In this document: positions 7,979-16,380 of the stretch, in pieces | Numbering within the stretch: the stretch's first letter is position 1 | Layout: every line of letters starts with the position of its first letter | NCBI GenBank assembly: GCA_023426145.1 | Contig: JAFABG010000034.1 | Coordinates: 1 to 64,000 of the forward strand | Source: Bacteroidota bacterium | Lineage (GTDB): Bacteria; Bacteroidota; Bacteroidia; Bacteroidales; Bacteroidaceae | DNA: 64,000 bases | Direction: 5' to 3' | The notes under the pieces: model-generated | What the model was told of the DNA's origin: nothing | The model's input: the letters and a program-made list of their open reading frames with translations, nothing else | The model's database searches: none | Program-made: the position numbers and the translations under genes

Positions 7979-10021
7979 ATGAAAAAAATGAAGAAGATTA
8001 TTTCTTTCTTACTTTTGAGTCTTGCGGTATATACCTTGCAAGCCCAAATTAAAGAGCCAGTTAAGTTTAAGACGGAATTTACCCCCCTTTCTGATACCGA
8101 AGGTGAGATTATATTTACGGCTACAATAGATAATGGTTGGCATGTTTATTCTACTGACCTTGGGGATGGCGGTCCTATTTCTGCGACTTTTAATGTAGAT
8201 AAAAAGTCGGGTGTTGAATTGGTTGGAAAACTTAAACCAGTTGGGCAAGAAGTAGCAACTTTCGATAAATTGTTTGAGATGAAAGTTCGTTATTTCAAAG
8301 ATAAAGCTAAGTTTATTCAAAAAGTGAAGTTTTCCGGTGGCGTTTATTCTATTGAAGGTTATTTAGAATATGGAGCTTGTGATGATGAGAGTTGTCTTCC
8401 TCCAACAGAAGTCCCATTTAAGTTTTCTGGTACTTCAAAAGCAACAGTTAATGTTCCTGTAAAAGATAAAGCTGAAGAGAAAATAGAAGAAAAAAGTAAC
8501 GGAATTGTGACTTTACCTCAAGATTCTTCTTCATTTAACGAACAGTCATTATCTAAAAGTGGAGCTCAATCTGTAGTTTCTTCAGCAGATCTTTGGCGTC
8601 CTGTAATTAGTGAGTTACAAGCGTTGGGCGACGAGCATACTTCAAACGATATGTCTTGGATTTACATCTTTGTCACAGGATTTCTAGGTGGACTTCTAGC
8701 TTTATTTACTCCCTGCGTTTGGCCGATTATTCCGATGACTGTGAGTTTCTTTTTAAAACGTAATAAGGATAAAAAGAAAGGCATTCGCGATGCATGGACA
8801 TACGGTGCTTCTATAGTGGTTATATATGTTGCATTAGGATTGGCAATAACTTTAATTTTTGGTGCGAGTGCACTTAATGCTTTATCTACGAATGCTATTT
8901 TTAATATTCTATTCTTTTTAATGTTGGTGATTTTTGCAGCTTCATTTTTGGGTGCATTCGAGATTAGATTGCCATCAAAATGGGGAAATGCAGTAGATAG
9001 CAAGGCTGAGTCAACCACAGGTTTGCTGAGCATCTTTTTAATGGCCTTTACGCTATCTTTAGTGTCTTTTTCCTGCACAGGTCCTATTATAGGGTTCTTA
9101 TTGGTACAGGTTTCTACAACTGGAAGTGTAGTAGCCCCAGCTATTGGTATGCTAGGTTTTGCTATTGCATTAGCACTTCCATTTACGTTGTTTGCTTTGT
9201 TTCCATCATTGTTAAAATCTATGCCTAAATCAGGAGGCTGGATGAATGTGATTAAGGTTACTTTGGGATTTCTGGAATTAGCGTTTGCACTAAAGTTCTT
9301 ATCTGTAGCTGATCTTGCTTATGGCTGGAGATTACTTGATCGTGAAACTTTCCTAGCGTTGTGGATTGTTCTTTTTGCTTTGCTTGGATTTTATTTGCTT
9401 GGAAAGATTAAATTCTTGCATGATGATGATGACAATAAAGTTGGAGTAACTCGTTTCTTTATGGCACTTGTTTCTTTGTCATTTGCCGTTTATATGATTC
9501 CAGGATTATGGGGAGCACCATTGAAAGCTGTTAGTGCTTTTGCTCCTCCTATGCATACTCAAGATTTTAATTTGTATAACAATGAAGTGCATGCTAGGTT
9601 CGATGACTACGAATTAGGAATGGAATATGCGCGTCAGAATGGAAAACCAGTGATGATTGATTTTACAGGTTATGGTTGTGTCAATTGTAGAAAAATGGAA
9701 GCAGCTGTATGGACTGACACGAAAGTAGGCGATTTAATCAATAATGATTATGTATTAATTACTCTTTATGTTGATAATAAAACACCTTTAGCAGAACCTG
9801 TTAAAATTATGGAGAATGGGAATGAACGTACATTGCGTACTATTGGTGATAAATGGAGTTATTTACAGCGTGTTAAATTTGGAGCTAATGCTCAACCTTT
9901 CTATGTTTTGCTCGATAATCAAGGCATTCCTTTAAATAAATCTTATGCTTATGATGAAAATATTCCTAAGTATATTGATTTCTTGAAAACTGGTCTTGAA
10001 AATTATAGCAAGGTTAGGTAA
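7979..10021 (+). CDS. dsbD: Thiol:disulfide interchange protein DsbD
   Basis: Carries electrons across the inner membrane from cytoplasmic thioredoxin to periplasmic thiols. I choose the ATG at 7979 because it opens a clean signal peptide (MKKMKKIISF to LQAQ). An earlier in-frame ATG at 7961 overlaps the preceding gene. Order: periplasmic DsbC-like corrector domain (about 25-150, with a CDDESC segment), a low-complexity linker, an eight-helix membrane domain with the redox Cys in FTPCVWP and SFSCTGP, and a C-terminal thioredoxin domain with CVNC in GYGCVNCRKME. All expected redox cysteines are present. Confidence 0.94.
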   Translation: MKKMKKIISFLLLSLAVYTLQAQIKEPVKFKTEFTPLSDTEGEIIFTATIDNGWHVYSTDLGDGGPISATFNVDKKSGVELVGKLKPVGQEVATFDKLFEMKVRYFKDKAKFIQKVKFSGGVYSIEGYLEYGACDDESCLPPTEVPFKFSGTSKATVNVPVKDKAEEKIEEKSNGIVTLPQDSSSFNEQSLSKSGAQSVVSSADLWRPVISELQALGDEHTSNDMSWIYIFVTGFLGGLLALFTPCVWPIIPMTVSFFLKRNKDKKKGIRDAWTYGASIVVIYVALGLAITLIFGASALNALSTNAIFNILFFLMLVIFAASFLGAFEIRLPSKWGNAVDSKAESTTGLLSIFLMAFTLSLVSFSCTGPIIGFLLVQVSTTGSVVAPAIGMLGFAIALALPFTLFALFPSLLKSMPKSGGWMNVIKVTLGFLELAFALKFLSVADLAYGWRLLDRETFLALWIVLFALLGFYLLGKIKFLHDDDDNKVGVTRFFMALVSLSFAVYMIPGLWGAPLKAVSAFAPPMHTQDFNLYNNEVHARFDDYELGMEYARQNGKPVMIDFTGYGCVNCRKMEAAVWTDTKVGDLINNDYVLITLYVDNKTPLAEPVKIMENGNERTLRTIGDKWSYLQRVKFGANAQPFYVLLDNQGIPLNKSYAYDENIPKYIDFLKTGLENYSKVR

Positions 10022-10111
10022 AAATTAAGGAAGCTAACAGATAGGGACGACTACAAGAATAATAGTTTATACTGGAAAGTTTTCTTCGCTTATTTAGTTA
10101 CTAAAAATTAT

Positions 10112-10155
10112 CGGCATATATCCATTGTAACTCTTGGGATATATGCCGTTTTATT
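10112..10155 (+). terminator. Rho-independent terminator after dsbD
   Basis: A perfect 12-base stem, CGGCATATATCC at 10112-10123 pairing with GGATATATGCCG at 10137-10148, with a 13-base loop and a T-rich tail from 10149. It lies 90 bases after the dsbD stop. Confidence 0.85.
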
Positions 10156-10505
10156 TGATAAATTAGAACTAAAATATCTATATTAGTTTCTATAATTTTT
10201 TCTTCTTTATATAATAATGTGTACTTTATTTTGTGTGCTTTTTTATTCTTTTGTTTAATTTGTTGTTTATCTGATGTTTATGAAAATATTTGTATGTTTT
10301 CTGATTTTTTTTTTCTTGTTTAAAATTTAACGATATATCTTTGTACTTGATATTCAAATTTGAATGTTGAAATTATTGATTTAACAATGATAACATCCTT
10401 TTTTTTTAACCTACATATTTCTAGGCTATAGTTTTCTTTTATGTTATTATATCTGCTAGATAAATGATTCCTATCAATTTTAAATTAATTGAAACAAATA
10501 ATGTT
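10156..10505 (+). promoter_or_regulatory. AT-rich gap with promoter and long leader of the fimbrillin gene
   Basis: No gene is visible in this 350-base stretch, which is extremely AT-rich. TATCTTTG at 10336-10343 matches the -7 element, with a poorly matching CTTG at 10315-10318. If it is used, the transcript has a leader of about 155 bases before the start codon, longer than elsewhere in the window. A small palindrome, ATTG-ATTTAA-CAAT, lies around 10375-10388. No riboswitch was recognised. Confidence 0.45.
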
Positions 10506-12401
10506 ATGATTAAAATTGAGAGAAGAGTAGTATCATGTCTTTGCTTTCTTGTACTAACAACAGCTTGTGTAAACACATCTTTAAGAGATGAAAATTTGAG
10601 TGATAGCGACAGTGTCCCTTTAGTGTTTACTGGTGACATAAAAACCTTGACTCATACTCGTATGGCGGGTAATGCATTTGAAGAAAATGATAAAGTAGGT
10701 TTGTTTGCTTTGGCGGGTTCAAGTACTATGACAGAAGAACGATATGTCGATAATTTATGCTTTGTCCGCAACTCATCTGGGCTTTTTGAAACAACGAATC
10801 CGATTTATTATCCTGATGACGATACCCACTTACATTTAATTAGCTACTATCCATATGATGAGGAGGGTGTAGCAATGGGGAAGAGTGCAATACCTGTAGG
10901 GGTTAATGTAGATCAAAGCCTGCCTACAAATTATTCATTATCAGATTTTCTTGTTGCTTCTCAGGATGTTGAAGCTGCGCCAAAGGAGCCCATTACTTTA
11001 AATTATGATCACAAATTTTTTAAATTGAGAGTTGCTATAACTAGGAATGAGGGTGAAAATATTGATGAACTTTTGCAGGGTGATCCTAAACTAACGATTT
11101 GTGGGTTTTATAATAAAGCTATGTACGACTTTCAGACGGATACTTATTTTGGCTATACCAATGAATCACAAATACGACCTGCTGGACATTGGAAAATTGA
11201 AGGTCAAAGATTAGTAGGAAAAGATGTTATACTTGTACCTCAAGAGACAACTTTAAATTATCAATATATTGTGTTGGAAATAGGAGGAAAGTCATATATT
11301 AGTTCCCTACCATCTTCGCTTCAGTTGCAGAGTGGTAAGCAACAAGAGTTAGAAATTTTATTTGTACCTAGTGAAGATGTTTTGATAAGCAAGCTTAATG
11401 GGGAAATAAATGATTGGAGTGATGGAGGAACAGGTCAATCAGGCACTGAAGTTTTTCATAACTACGTAGATGTTTCAAAATTAGATTTTGGCTATACAAA
11501 TGTTTATAAGGTTTTAAGTGGCGGAAAACAAGTTGCTGAAATTTGCAAAGAGTATTTAGAAACACCTGATTTATCATCACAAGCAATCGTTGCTTATCCT
11601 ATGAAAGAGAATCTTAGCGTTGATTTGTCACATGGTGTCGTTGTAGAACTTCTAGGACATCAAGAGAAGATTCATGGTGGGATAGCTTCATGGAACGAAG
11701 AAAATGACAGTTTAGTCTATACTCCTGGAAATCAAGCAGCGAAAACTAAAATTTATTTTCTTTCAAATGGCGAAATTTCGTTGACAATGCCTGATGAAAT
11801 GTTATCGGTTATGCCACTGGGTGATATTTTACGTGATGTCCGTGGAGGAACGATTCATAATTATCCTATTGTTAAGATTGGGACTCAGTATTGGATGTCA
11901 AGCAACTTGGCCGCTTCATCATATATAGATGGCTCTTCAATTCCGAAATTAGAAATAATGAATGATGGTGCTACAGGATATTTATTATCACAAAATGGTG
12001 ACGGTTATTATTATTATAGCTTTGAGACAATTGCACGCAATATTTTATTGCCTGCAGGTTGGGGTATTCCTGTATGGAATGATTGGAATTTATTAAAAAA
12101 GTATCTCAATAACGATGCTTCGTTATTAAAATCAGGAAGTTGGTCCGCAATAACTTCAGGTACGGGATCCATTGTTGGAGCTGCTACCAATCAGACTGGA
12201 TTTAATGCTGCTCCCATTGGTATGTATGTTGGGCAATATCAGTCAGATTATGTTGGAAAATATGTCTCATACTGGACCTTGAATGATACTGAAACTAATG
12301 CAGCCGAAAAAAACTTTTTATTGCGAAGTGATAAAAATGAAATAGATGTAGGAGCAACAGGTGTGGACAAAGCTTATGCTATTCGTTGCATAAGAAAGTA
12401 A
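10506..12401 (+). CDS. Fimbrillin-like lipoprotein with C-terminal FISUMP domain
   Basis: A surface lipoprotein of 631 residues. The ATG at 10506 places the lipobox (LVLTTAC) at a normal distance. An ATG 42 bases upstream would add a polar extension. The N-terminal part (about 40-300) resembles Mfa-like fimbrillins: THTRMAGNAFEENDKVGLFA, YYPDDDTHLHLISYYPY and NYDHKFFKLRVAI are typical. The C-terminal part (about 455-631) is a FISUMP domain, with KIGTQYWMSSNLA and GWGIPVWNDWNLLKKYL. It probably serves as a fimbrial tip or adhesin component. It stands alone here, with no other fimbrial genes nearby. Confidence 0.8.
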   Translation: MIKIERRVVSCLCFLVLTTACVNTSLRDENLSDSDSVPLVFTGDIKTLTHTRMAGNAFEENDKVGLFALAGSSTMTEERYVDNLCFVRNSSGLFETTNPIYYPDDDTHLHLISYYPYDEEGVAMGKSAIPVGVNVDQSLPTNYSLSDFLVASQDVEAAPKEPITLNYDHKFFKLRVAITRNEGENIDELLQGDPKLTICGFYNKAMYDFQTDTYFGYTNESQIRPAGHWKIEGQRLVGKDVILVPQETTLNYQYIVLEIGGKSYISSLPSSLQLQSGKQQELEILFVPSEDVLISKLNGEINDWSDGGTGQSGTEVFHNYVDVSKLDFGYTNVYKVLSGGKQVAEICKEYLETPDLSSQAIVAYPMKENLSVDLSHGVVVELLGHQEKIHGGIASWNEENDSLVYTPGNQAAKTKIYFLSNGEISLTMPDEMLSVMPLGDILRDVRGGTIHNYPIVKIGTQYWMSSNLAASSYIDGSSIPKLEIMNDGATGYLLSQNGDGYYYYSFETIARNILLPAGWGIPVWNDWNLLKKYLNNDASLLKSGSWSAITSGTGSIVGAATNQTGFNAAPIGMYVGQYQSDYVGKYVSYWTLNDTETNAAEKNFLLRSDKNEIDVGATGVDKAYAIRCIRK

Positions 12402-12461
12402 AGTGTTGAAACAGCTGTATTCCCTTATATTTTTCTTATATTTGATGAGTAAAATAAAACA

Positions 12462-12959
12462 ATGATTATGAAAAAGATAATTAATCCATGGAAAGGAATG
12501 AAAGGATACAACTGTTTTGGTTGTGCACCCGATAATGAATCTGGAGTTAAAATGGAGTTTTATGAGGATAATGATGAGATTGTTAGTATTTGGAAACCCC
12601 GCCAGCAATTTCAGGGTTGGATCGATACACTTCATGGAGGTATTCAAGCTGTACTTTTAGATGAAATTTGTGCTTGGGTAGTGTTACGTAAGTTGCAAAC
12701 GACAGGGGTAACTTCAAAGATGGAGACTCGATATCGGAAACCGGTAGATACAAAAGATTCTTATGTTGTACTACGTGCTTCAATAAAGGAATGTAAACGA
12801 AACCTTGTAATAATTGAGGCTAGACTTTATAATAATATTGGTGAATTATGCACTGAAGCTATTTGTACATACTTTACATTTCCTCAAGATAAAGCAAAAA
12901 AGGAGATGAATTTCTTGCAATGTGATGTTGAATCAGAGGAGATTCTTTCTTTAATTTGA
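12462..12959 (+). CDS. PaaI-type hotdog thioesterase
   Basis: A 165-residue hotdog-fold protein. The opening NCFGCAPDNESGVKMEF and the later DTLHGGIQAVLLDEICAW are characteristic of PaaI/YbgC-like acyl-CoA thioesterases, the HGG-x(n)-DE motif supplying the active-site loop. A second in-frame ATG lies at 12468 and could be the true start. TATATTTG at 12437-12444 is a candidate -7 element. The acyl substrate cannot be read from the sequence. Confidence 0.85.
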   Translation: MIMKKIINPWKGMKGYNCFGCAPDNESGVKMEFYEDNDEIVSIWKPRQQFQGWIDTLHGGIQAVLLDEICAWVVLRKLQTTGVTSKMETRYRKPVDTKDSYVVLRASIKECKRNLVIIEARLYNNIGELCTEAICTYFTFPQDKAKKEMNFLQCDVESEEILSLI

Positions 12960-12988
12960 AATTAAAAATGAACTTTTAGTGATAAATG

Positions 12989-13020
12989 TTTGGTCGTTTC
13001 GAACGAATGGTTTATTTTTG
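12989..13020 (+). promoter_or_regulatory. Promoter of the histidine operon
   Basis: TTTG at 12989-12992 and TATTTTTG at 13013-13020 match both Bacteroides promoter elements at an ideal 20-base spacing. Transcription should begin near 13025, about 15 bases before the leader peptide. Confidence 0.8.
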
Positions 13021-13039
13021 TCGCATAAAACATTAGAAT

Positions 13040-13105
13040 ATGAAATATACAGCAGTACATCATCATCATCATTTTCCTGACGAAAAACTCGGTGGGCGTG
13101 ATTGA
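13040..13105 (+). CDS. hisL: Histidine leader peptide
   Basis: A 21-residue reading frame, ATG at 13040 to TGA at 13103-13105, with five consecutive His codons (residues 7-11, positions 13058-13072). Sequence in pieces: MKYTAV, five H, FPDEKLGGRD. It lies between the his promoter and an intrinsic terminator, just ahead of hisG, which is the layout of a classical attenuation leader. Shortage of charged histidyl-tRNA should stall the ribosome on the His run. It is too short to be found by ordinary gene callers. I use hisL by analogy with the enterobacterial leader. Homology to that leader is not implied. Confidence 0.9.
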   Translation: MKYTAVHHHHHFPDEKLGGRD

Positions 13106-13163
13106 TGTTGTGTATACTCTATAACGATAACGAAGGCTTGCCGAACAGGGCAAGCCTTTTTTT
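13089..13163 (+). promoter_or_regulatory. his attenuator (antiterminator and terminator)
   Basis: Terminator: GGCTTGCC at 13135-13142 pairs perfectly with GGCAAGCC at 13149-13156, loop GAACAG, followed by seven Ts at 13157-13163. Competing antiterminator: TCGGTGGGC at 13089-13097, inside the end of the leader ORF, can pair with GCTTGCCGA at 13136-13144 over nine contiguous pairs (three G-U), which destroys the terminator. A ribosome stalled at the His run leaves 13089-13097 free. One that reaches the stop codon covers it. The logic is inferred and the pairings are read directly. Confidence 0.85.
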
Positions 13164-13201
13164 GTTCTTTCAAATAAGTTTTAATTGTAAAATATAATAT
13201 T

Positions 13202-14053
13202 ATGTTAAGAATTGCAGTACAGGCCAAAGGGCGCCTTTTTGAGGAAACAATGGCACTTTTAGGAGAGTCAGACATTAAAATAAGCACAACTAAACGTACT
13301 TTGTTGGTGCAGTCTTCTAATTTTCCAATTGAAGTTCTTTTTCTTCGTGATGATGATATTCCTCAGACAGTCGCTACAGGTGTGGCAGATTTGGGTATTG
13401 TTGGAGAAAATGAGTTTATGGAGAAAGCAGAAGACGCAGAAATTGTGAAACGATTGGGCTTTAGTAAATGCCGTTTGTCATTGGCGATGCCTAAAGATGT
13501 TGAATATCCCGGTTTATCTTGGTTCGAGGGAAAGAAAATAGCCACTTCATATCCGGTTATTTTACGTAATTTTCTCAAAGCAAATCATGTAAATGCTGAG
13601 ATACATGTCATAACAGGTTCTGTAGAAGTTTCTCCTGGTATTGGACTTGCAGATGCAATTTTTGATATTGTAAGTTCAGGTTCTACTTTGGTTAGTAATC
13701 GTCTGAAGGAAGTAGAAGTGATTATGAAGTCAGAGGCACTGCTGATTGGGAATAAAAATATGACAGAGGAGAAAAAAGAAGTTTTGGAAGAGCTCCTATT
13801 CAGAATGAATGCTGTGAAGACTGCTGAGGATAAAAAATACGTATTAATGAACGCACCTAAAGATAAGTTGGATGAGATCATTGCAGTATTACCTGGAATG
13901 AAGAGTCCTACTATAATGCCTCTGGCACAAGAAGGATGGTGTTCTGTCCATACTGTGCTTGACGAGAAACGCTTTTGGGAGATTATAGGAAAACTAAAAG
14001 CAATGGGAGCGGAAGGTATTTTGGTTTTACCAATTGAAAAAATGATTATATAA
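13202..14053 (+). CDS. hisG: ATP phosphoribosyltransferase, long form
   Basis: Catalyses the first committed step of histidine synthesis, joining ATP and PRPP. At 283 residues it is the long, self-sufficient HisG with a C-terminal ACT-like regulatory domain (about 210-283), so no HisZ is needed and feedback inhibition by histidine is expected. Motifs: RIAVQAKGRL at the start, GVADLGIVGENE, and the PRPP-binding segment DAIFDIVSSGSTL. It is the first structural gene after the attenuator, with the start codon 39 bases beyond the T-run. Confidence 0.97.
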   Translation: MLRIAVQAKGRLFEETMALLGESDIKISTTKRTLLVQSSNFPIEVLFLRDDDIPQTVATGVADLGIVGENEFMEKAEDAEIVKRLGFSKCRLSLAMPKDVEYPGLSWFEGKKIATSYPVILRNFLKANHVNAEIHVITGSVEVSPGIGLADAIFDIVSSGSTLVSNRLKEVEVIMKSEALLIGNKNMTEEKKEVLEELLFRMNAVKTAEDKKYVLMNAPKDKLDEIIAVLPGMKSPTIMPLAQEGWCSVHTVLDEKRFWEIIGKLKAMGAEGILVLPIEKMII

Positions 14054-14056
14054 TCT

Positions 14057-15340
14057 ATGAAAATAATTAAATACCCTTCACGGGAAGATTGGGGAGGTAT
14101 TCTAAAGCGCCCAGCATTAAATACTGAAAATCTGTTTGATACAGTTCGTGAAATAATAAATACAGTTAGGGCAGAAGGGGATAAAGCAGTTTTAGAATTT
14201 GAGGCTACTTTTGATAAAGTTGTATTGTCAAGTCTTGCAGTAACAAGTGAGGAAATTAAGAGAGCTGAGGTGTTGATCAGTGATGAACTTAAGTCTGCCA
14301 TAAAATTAGCAAAAACAAACATTGAAACTTTTCATTCATCTCAACGTTTTGTTGGTAAGAAGGTAAATACGATGACTGGAGTTACTTGTTGGCAAAAAGC
14401 AGTAGGTATTGAAAAGGTTGGGCTATATATCCCGGGTGGAACTGCTCCATTGTTTTCCACTGTATTGATGCTGGCAGTACCTGCTAAAATAGCCAATTGC
14501 AAAGAAATCGTGTTATGTACACCGCCAGATAAAAACGGTGATATAGATCCTGCTATTCTTTATGCTGCTCAATTAGCTGGTGTCAGTAAGATTTTTAAAG
14601 TCGGAGGTGTACAAGCTATTGCCGCTATGGCATATGGAACAGAAAGTATTTCTAAAGTATATAAAATATTTGGTCCTGGAAATCAATATGTAACTGCTGC
14701 CAAGCAATTGGTTAGTCTGCGTGATGTGGCTATTGATATGCCTGCTGGCCCTTCTGAAGTTGAAGTATTAGCAGACGCTTCAGCTAATCCCGTTTTTGTA
14801 GCGGCTGATCTTTTGTCGCAAGCAGAACATGGAGTTGATAGCCAAGCGATGTTGATTACTACTTCTGAAACTCTTCAGGCAGAGGTCTTGACGGAACTAA
14901 ATCGGCAACTTGCTGATCTTCCACGTAGAGATATTGCAGCTAAGTCTTTGGAAAATAGTAAGCTTATTTTAGTGAAAGATATGGATGAAGCTTTGGCGAT
15001 GACGAATGAATATGCTCCAGAACATTTAATTATAGAGACGGCTAATTATATAGAAATAGCTGATAAAGTAACGAATGCTGGTTCTGTGTTTCTGGGTCCA
15101 CTTACTCCAGAAAGTGCAGGAGACTACGCTTCTGGAACTAATCATACTTTACCAACTAACGGTTATGCTAAAGCATATAGTGGAGTAAGTCTAGATAGTT
15201 TTATACGTAAAATCACTTTCCAAGAGATTTTGCCTGATGGTATAAAAGCTATTGGTTCTGCTATTGAAGTGATGGCTGCCAATGAACATTTAGACGCTCA
15301 TAAAAATGCAGTTACAGTACGATTAAAAACATTGAAATGA
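14057..15340 (+). CDS. hisD: Histidinol dehydrogenase
   Basis: Performs the last two steps of histidine synthesis, oxidising histidinol to histidine with NAD. The 427-residue length is normal. Motifs include YIPGGTAPLFSTVLM, KVGGVQAIAAMAYGTESI, FGPGNQYVTAAKQLV, and AGPSEVEVLAD, and the zinc and catalytic residues in LLSQAEHG and EYAPEHL. It starts three bases after hisG and its end overlaps hisC by four bases, so it is part of the hisGDCB operon. Confidence 0.97.
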   Translation: MKIIKYPSREDWGGILKRPALNTENLFDTVREIINTVRAEGDKAVLEFEATFDKVVLSSLAVTSEEIKRAEVLISDELKSAIKLAKTNIETFHSSQRFVGKKVNTMTGVTCWQKAVGIEKVGLYIPGGTAPLFSTVLMLAVPAKIANCKEIVLCTPPDKNGDIDPAILYAAQLAGVSKIFKVGGVQAIAAMAYGTESISKVYKIFGPGNQYVTAAKQLVSLRDVAIDMPAGPSEVEVLADASANPVFVAADLLSQAEHGVDSQAMLITTSETLQAEVLTELNRQLADLPRRDIAAKSLENSKLILVKDMDEALAMTNEYAPEHLIIETANYIEIADKVTNAGSVFLGPLTPESAGDYASGTNHTLPTNGYAKAYSGVSLDSFIRKITFQEILPDGIKAIGSAIEVMAANEHLDAHKNAVTVRLKTLK

Positions 15341-16377
15341 AAACATTACAAGAACTTACTCGCCCAAATATTTGGAAGTTAAAACCTTACTCTTCAGCTC
15401 GCGATGAATATAAGGGTGCTGTTGCATCTGTCTTTCTTGATGCAAATGAGAATCCTTATAATATGCCTCATAATAGGTATCCAGATCCCATGCAATGGGA
15501 GCTAAAAACACTGTTAGCTAAAATAAAAAATGTCTCACCTCAGCACATATTCTTAGGAAACGGTAGCGATGAAGCCATTGATCTTGTGATTCGTGCATTC
15601 TGCGAACCTGGAAAAGATAATATTGTTGCTATTGATCCTACCTATGGAATGTATCAGGTTTGTGCAGACGTTAATGCGGTCGAATATCGCAAGGTTTTGT
15701 TAGATGATAATTTTCAGTTCTCAGCTGATAAACTATTGGCAACAACTGACGAGCATACAAAACTCATTTTTTTATGTTCTCCCAATAATCCTACAGGAAA
15801 CAATCTATTACGTTCTGAAATAGAAAAGGTTCTTCAAGATTTTGATGGACTTGTTATTTTAGACGAAGCTTATAATGATTTCTCAGATGCACCATCTTTT
15901 CTTCAGAATTTAGATCACTATCCCAATTTAGTCATCTTTCAAACTTTTTCAAAAGCTTGGGGGTGTGCTGCTATTCGTCTAGGAATGGCTTTTGCTTCGC
16001 AAGAAATTATTGGAATTTTGAGTAAAATAAAATACCCCTATAATGTAAATCAATTAACTCAGCAGCAAGCTACAGCTATGTTGCATCGATATTATGAGAT
16101 AGAGCGTTGGATTAAAACGTTGAAAGAAGAGCGGGATTACTTGGAAGAAGAATTCGCAAAGTTATCATGCACCGTTAAAATATATCCTACTGATGCAAAT
16201 TTCTTCTTGGCTAAAGTTACAGATGCAGTGAAGATCTATAATTATCTAGTAGGTGAAGGCATAATTGTACGTAATCGGCACTCTATTTCCCTTTGTTGTA
16301 ATTGTATTCGAGTGACTGTAGGTACTAGAGTAGAGAATAATTCTTTAATAGCCGCACTTAAGAAATATAAAGAATAG
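15337..16377 (+). CDS. hisC: Histidinol-phosphate aminotransferase
   Basis: A PLP-dependent class I/II aminotransferase that converts imidazole-acetol phosphate to histidinol phosphate. The 346 residues contain LGNGSDEAIDLVIRAF, CSPNNPTGN, LDEAYNDF and the PLP lysine in TFSKAWGCAAIRLGMA. Its ATG overlaps the hisD stop (ATGA), which suggests coupled translation. hisB follows after three bases. Confidence 0.96.
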   Translation: MKTLQELTRPNIWKLKPYSSARDEYKGAVASVFLDANENPYNMPHNRYPDPMQWELKTLLAKIKNVSPQHIFLGNGSDEAIDLVIRAFCEPGKDNIVAIDPTYGMYQVCADVNAVEYRKVLLDDNFQFSADKLLATTDEHTKLIFLCSPNNPTGNNLLRSEIEKVLQDFDGLVILDEAYNDFSDAPSFLQNLDHYPNLVIFQTFSKAWGCAAIRLGMAFASQEIIGILSKIKYPYNVNQLTQQQATAMLHRYYEIERWIKTLKEERDYLEEEFAKLSCTVKIYPTDANFFLAKVTDAVKIYNYLVGEGIIVRNRHSISLCCNCIRVTVGTRVENNSLIAALKKYKE

Positions 16378-16380
16378 ATT

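Noticed and set aside
9419..9437. GAT repeats inside dsbD as a repeat element.
   Set aside because: They are in-frame Asp codons (HDDDDNK) in a cytoplasmic loop of DsbD.
10022..10111. Remnant gene after dsbD.
   Set aside because: All frames are short and have no recognisable sequence.
13058..13072. CAT repeated five times, looking like a simple repeat or microsatellite.
   Set aside because: It is in frame with the start and stop of a short ORF and encodes five His, with attenuator structures downstream, so it is the leader peptide.
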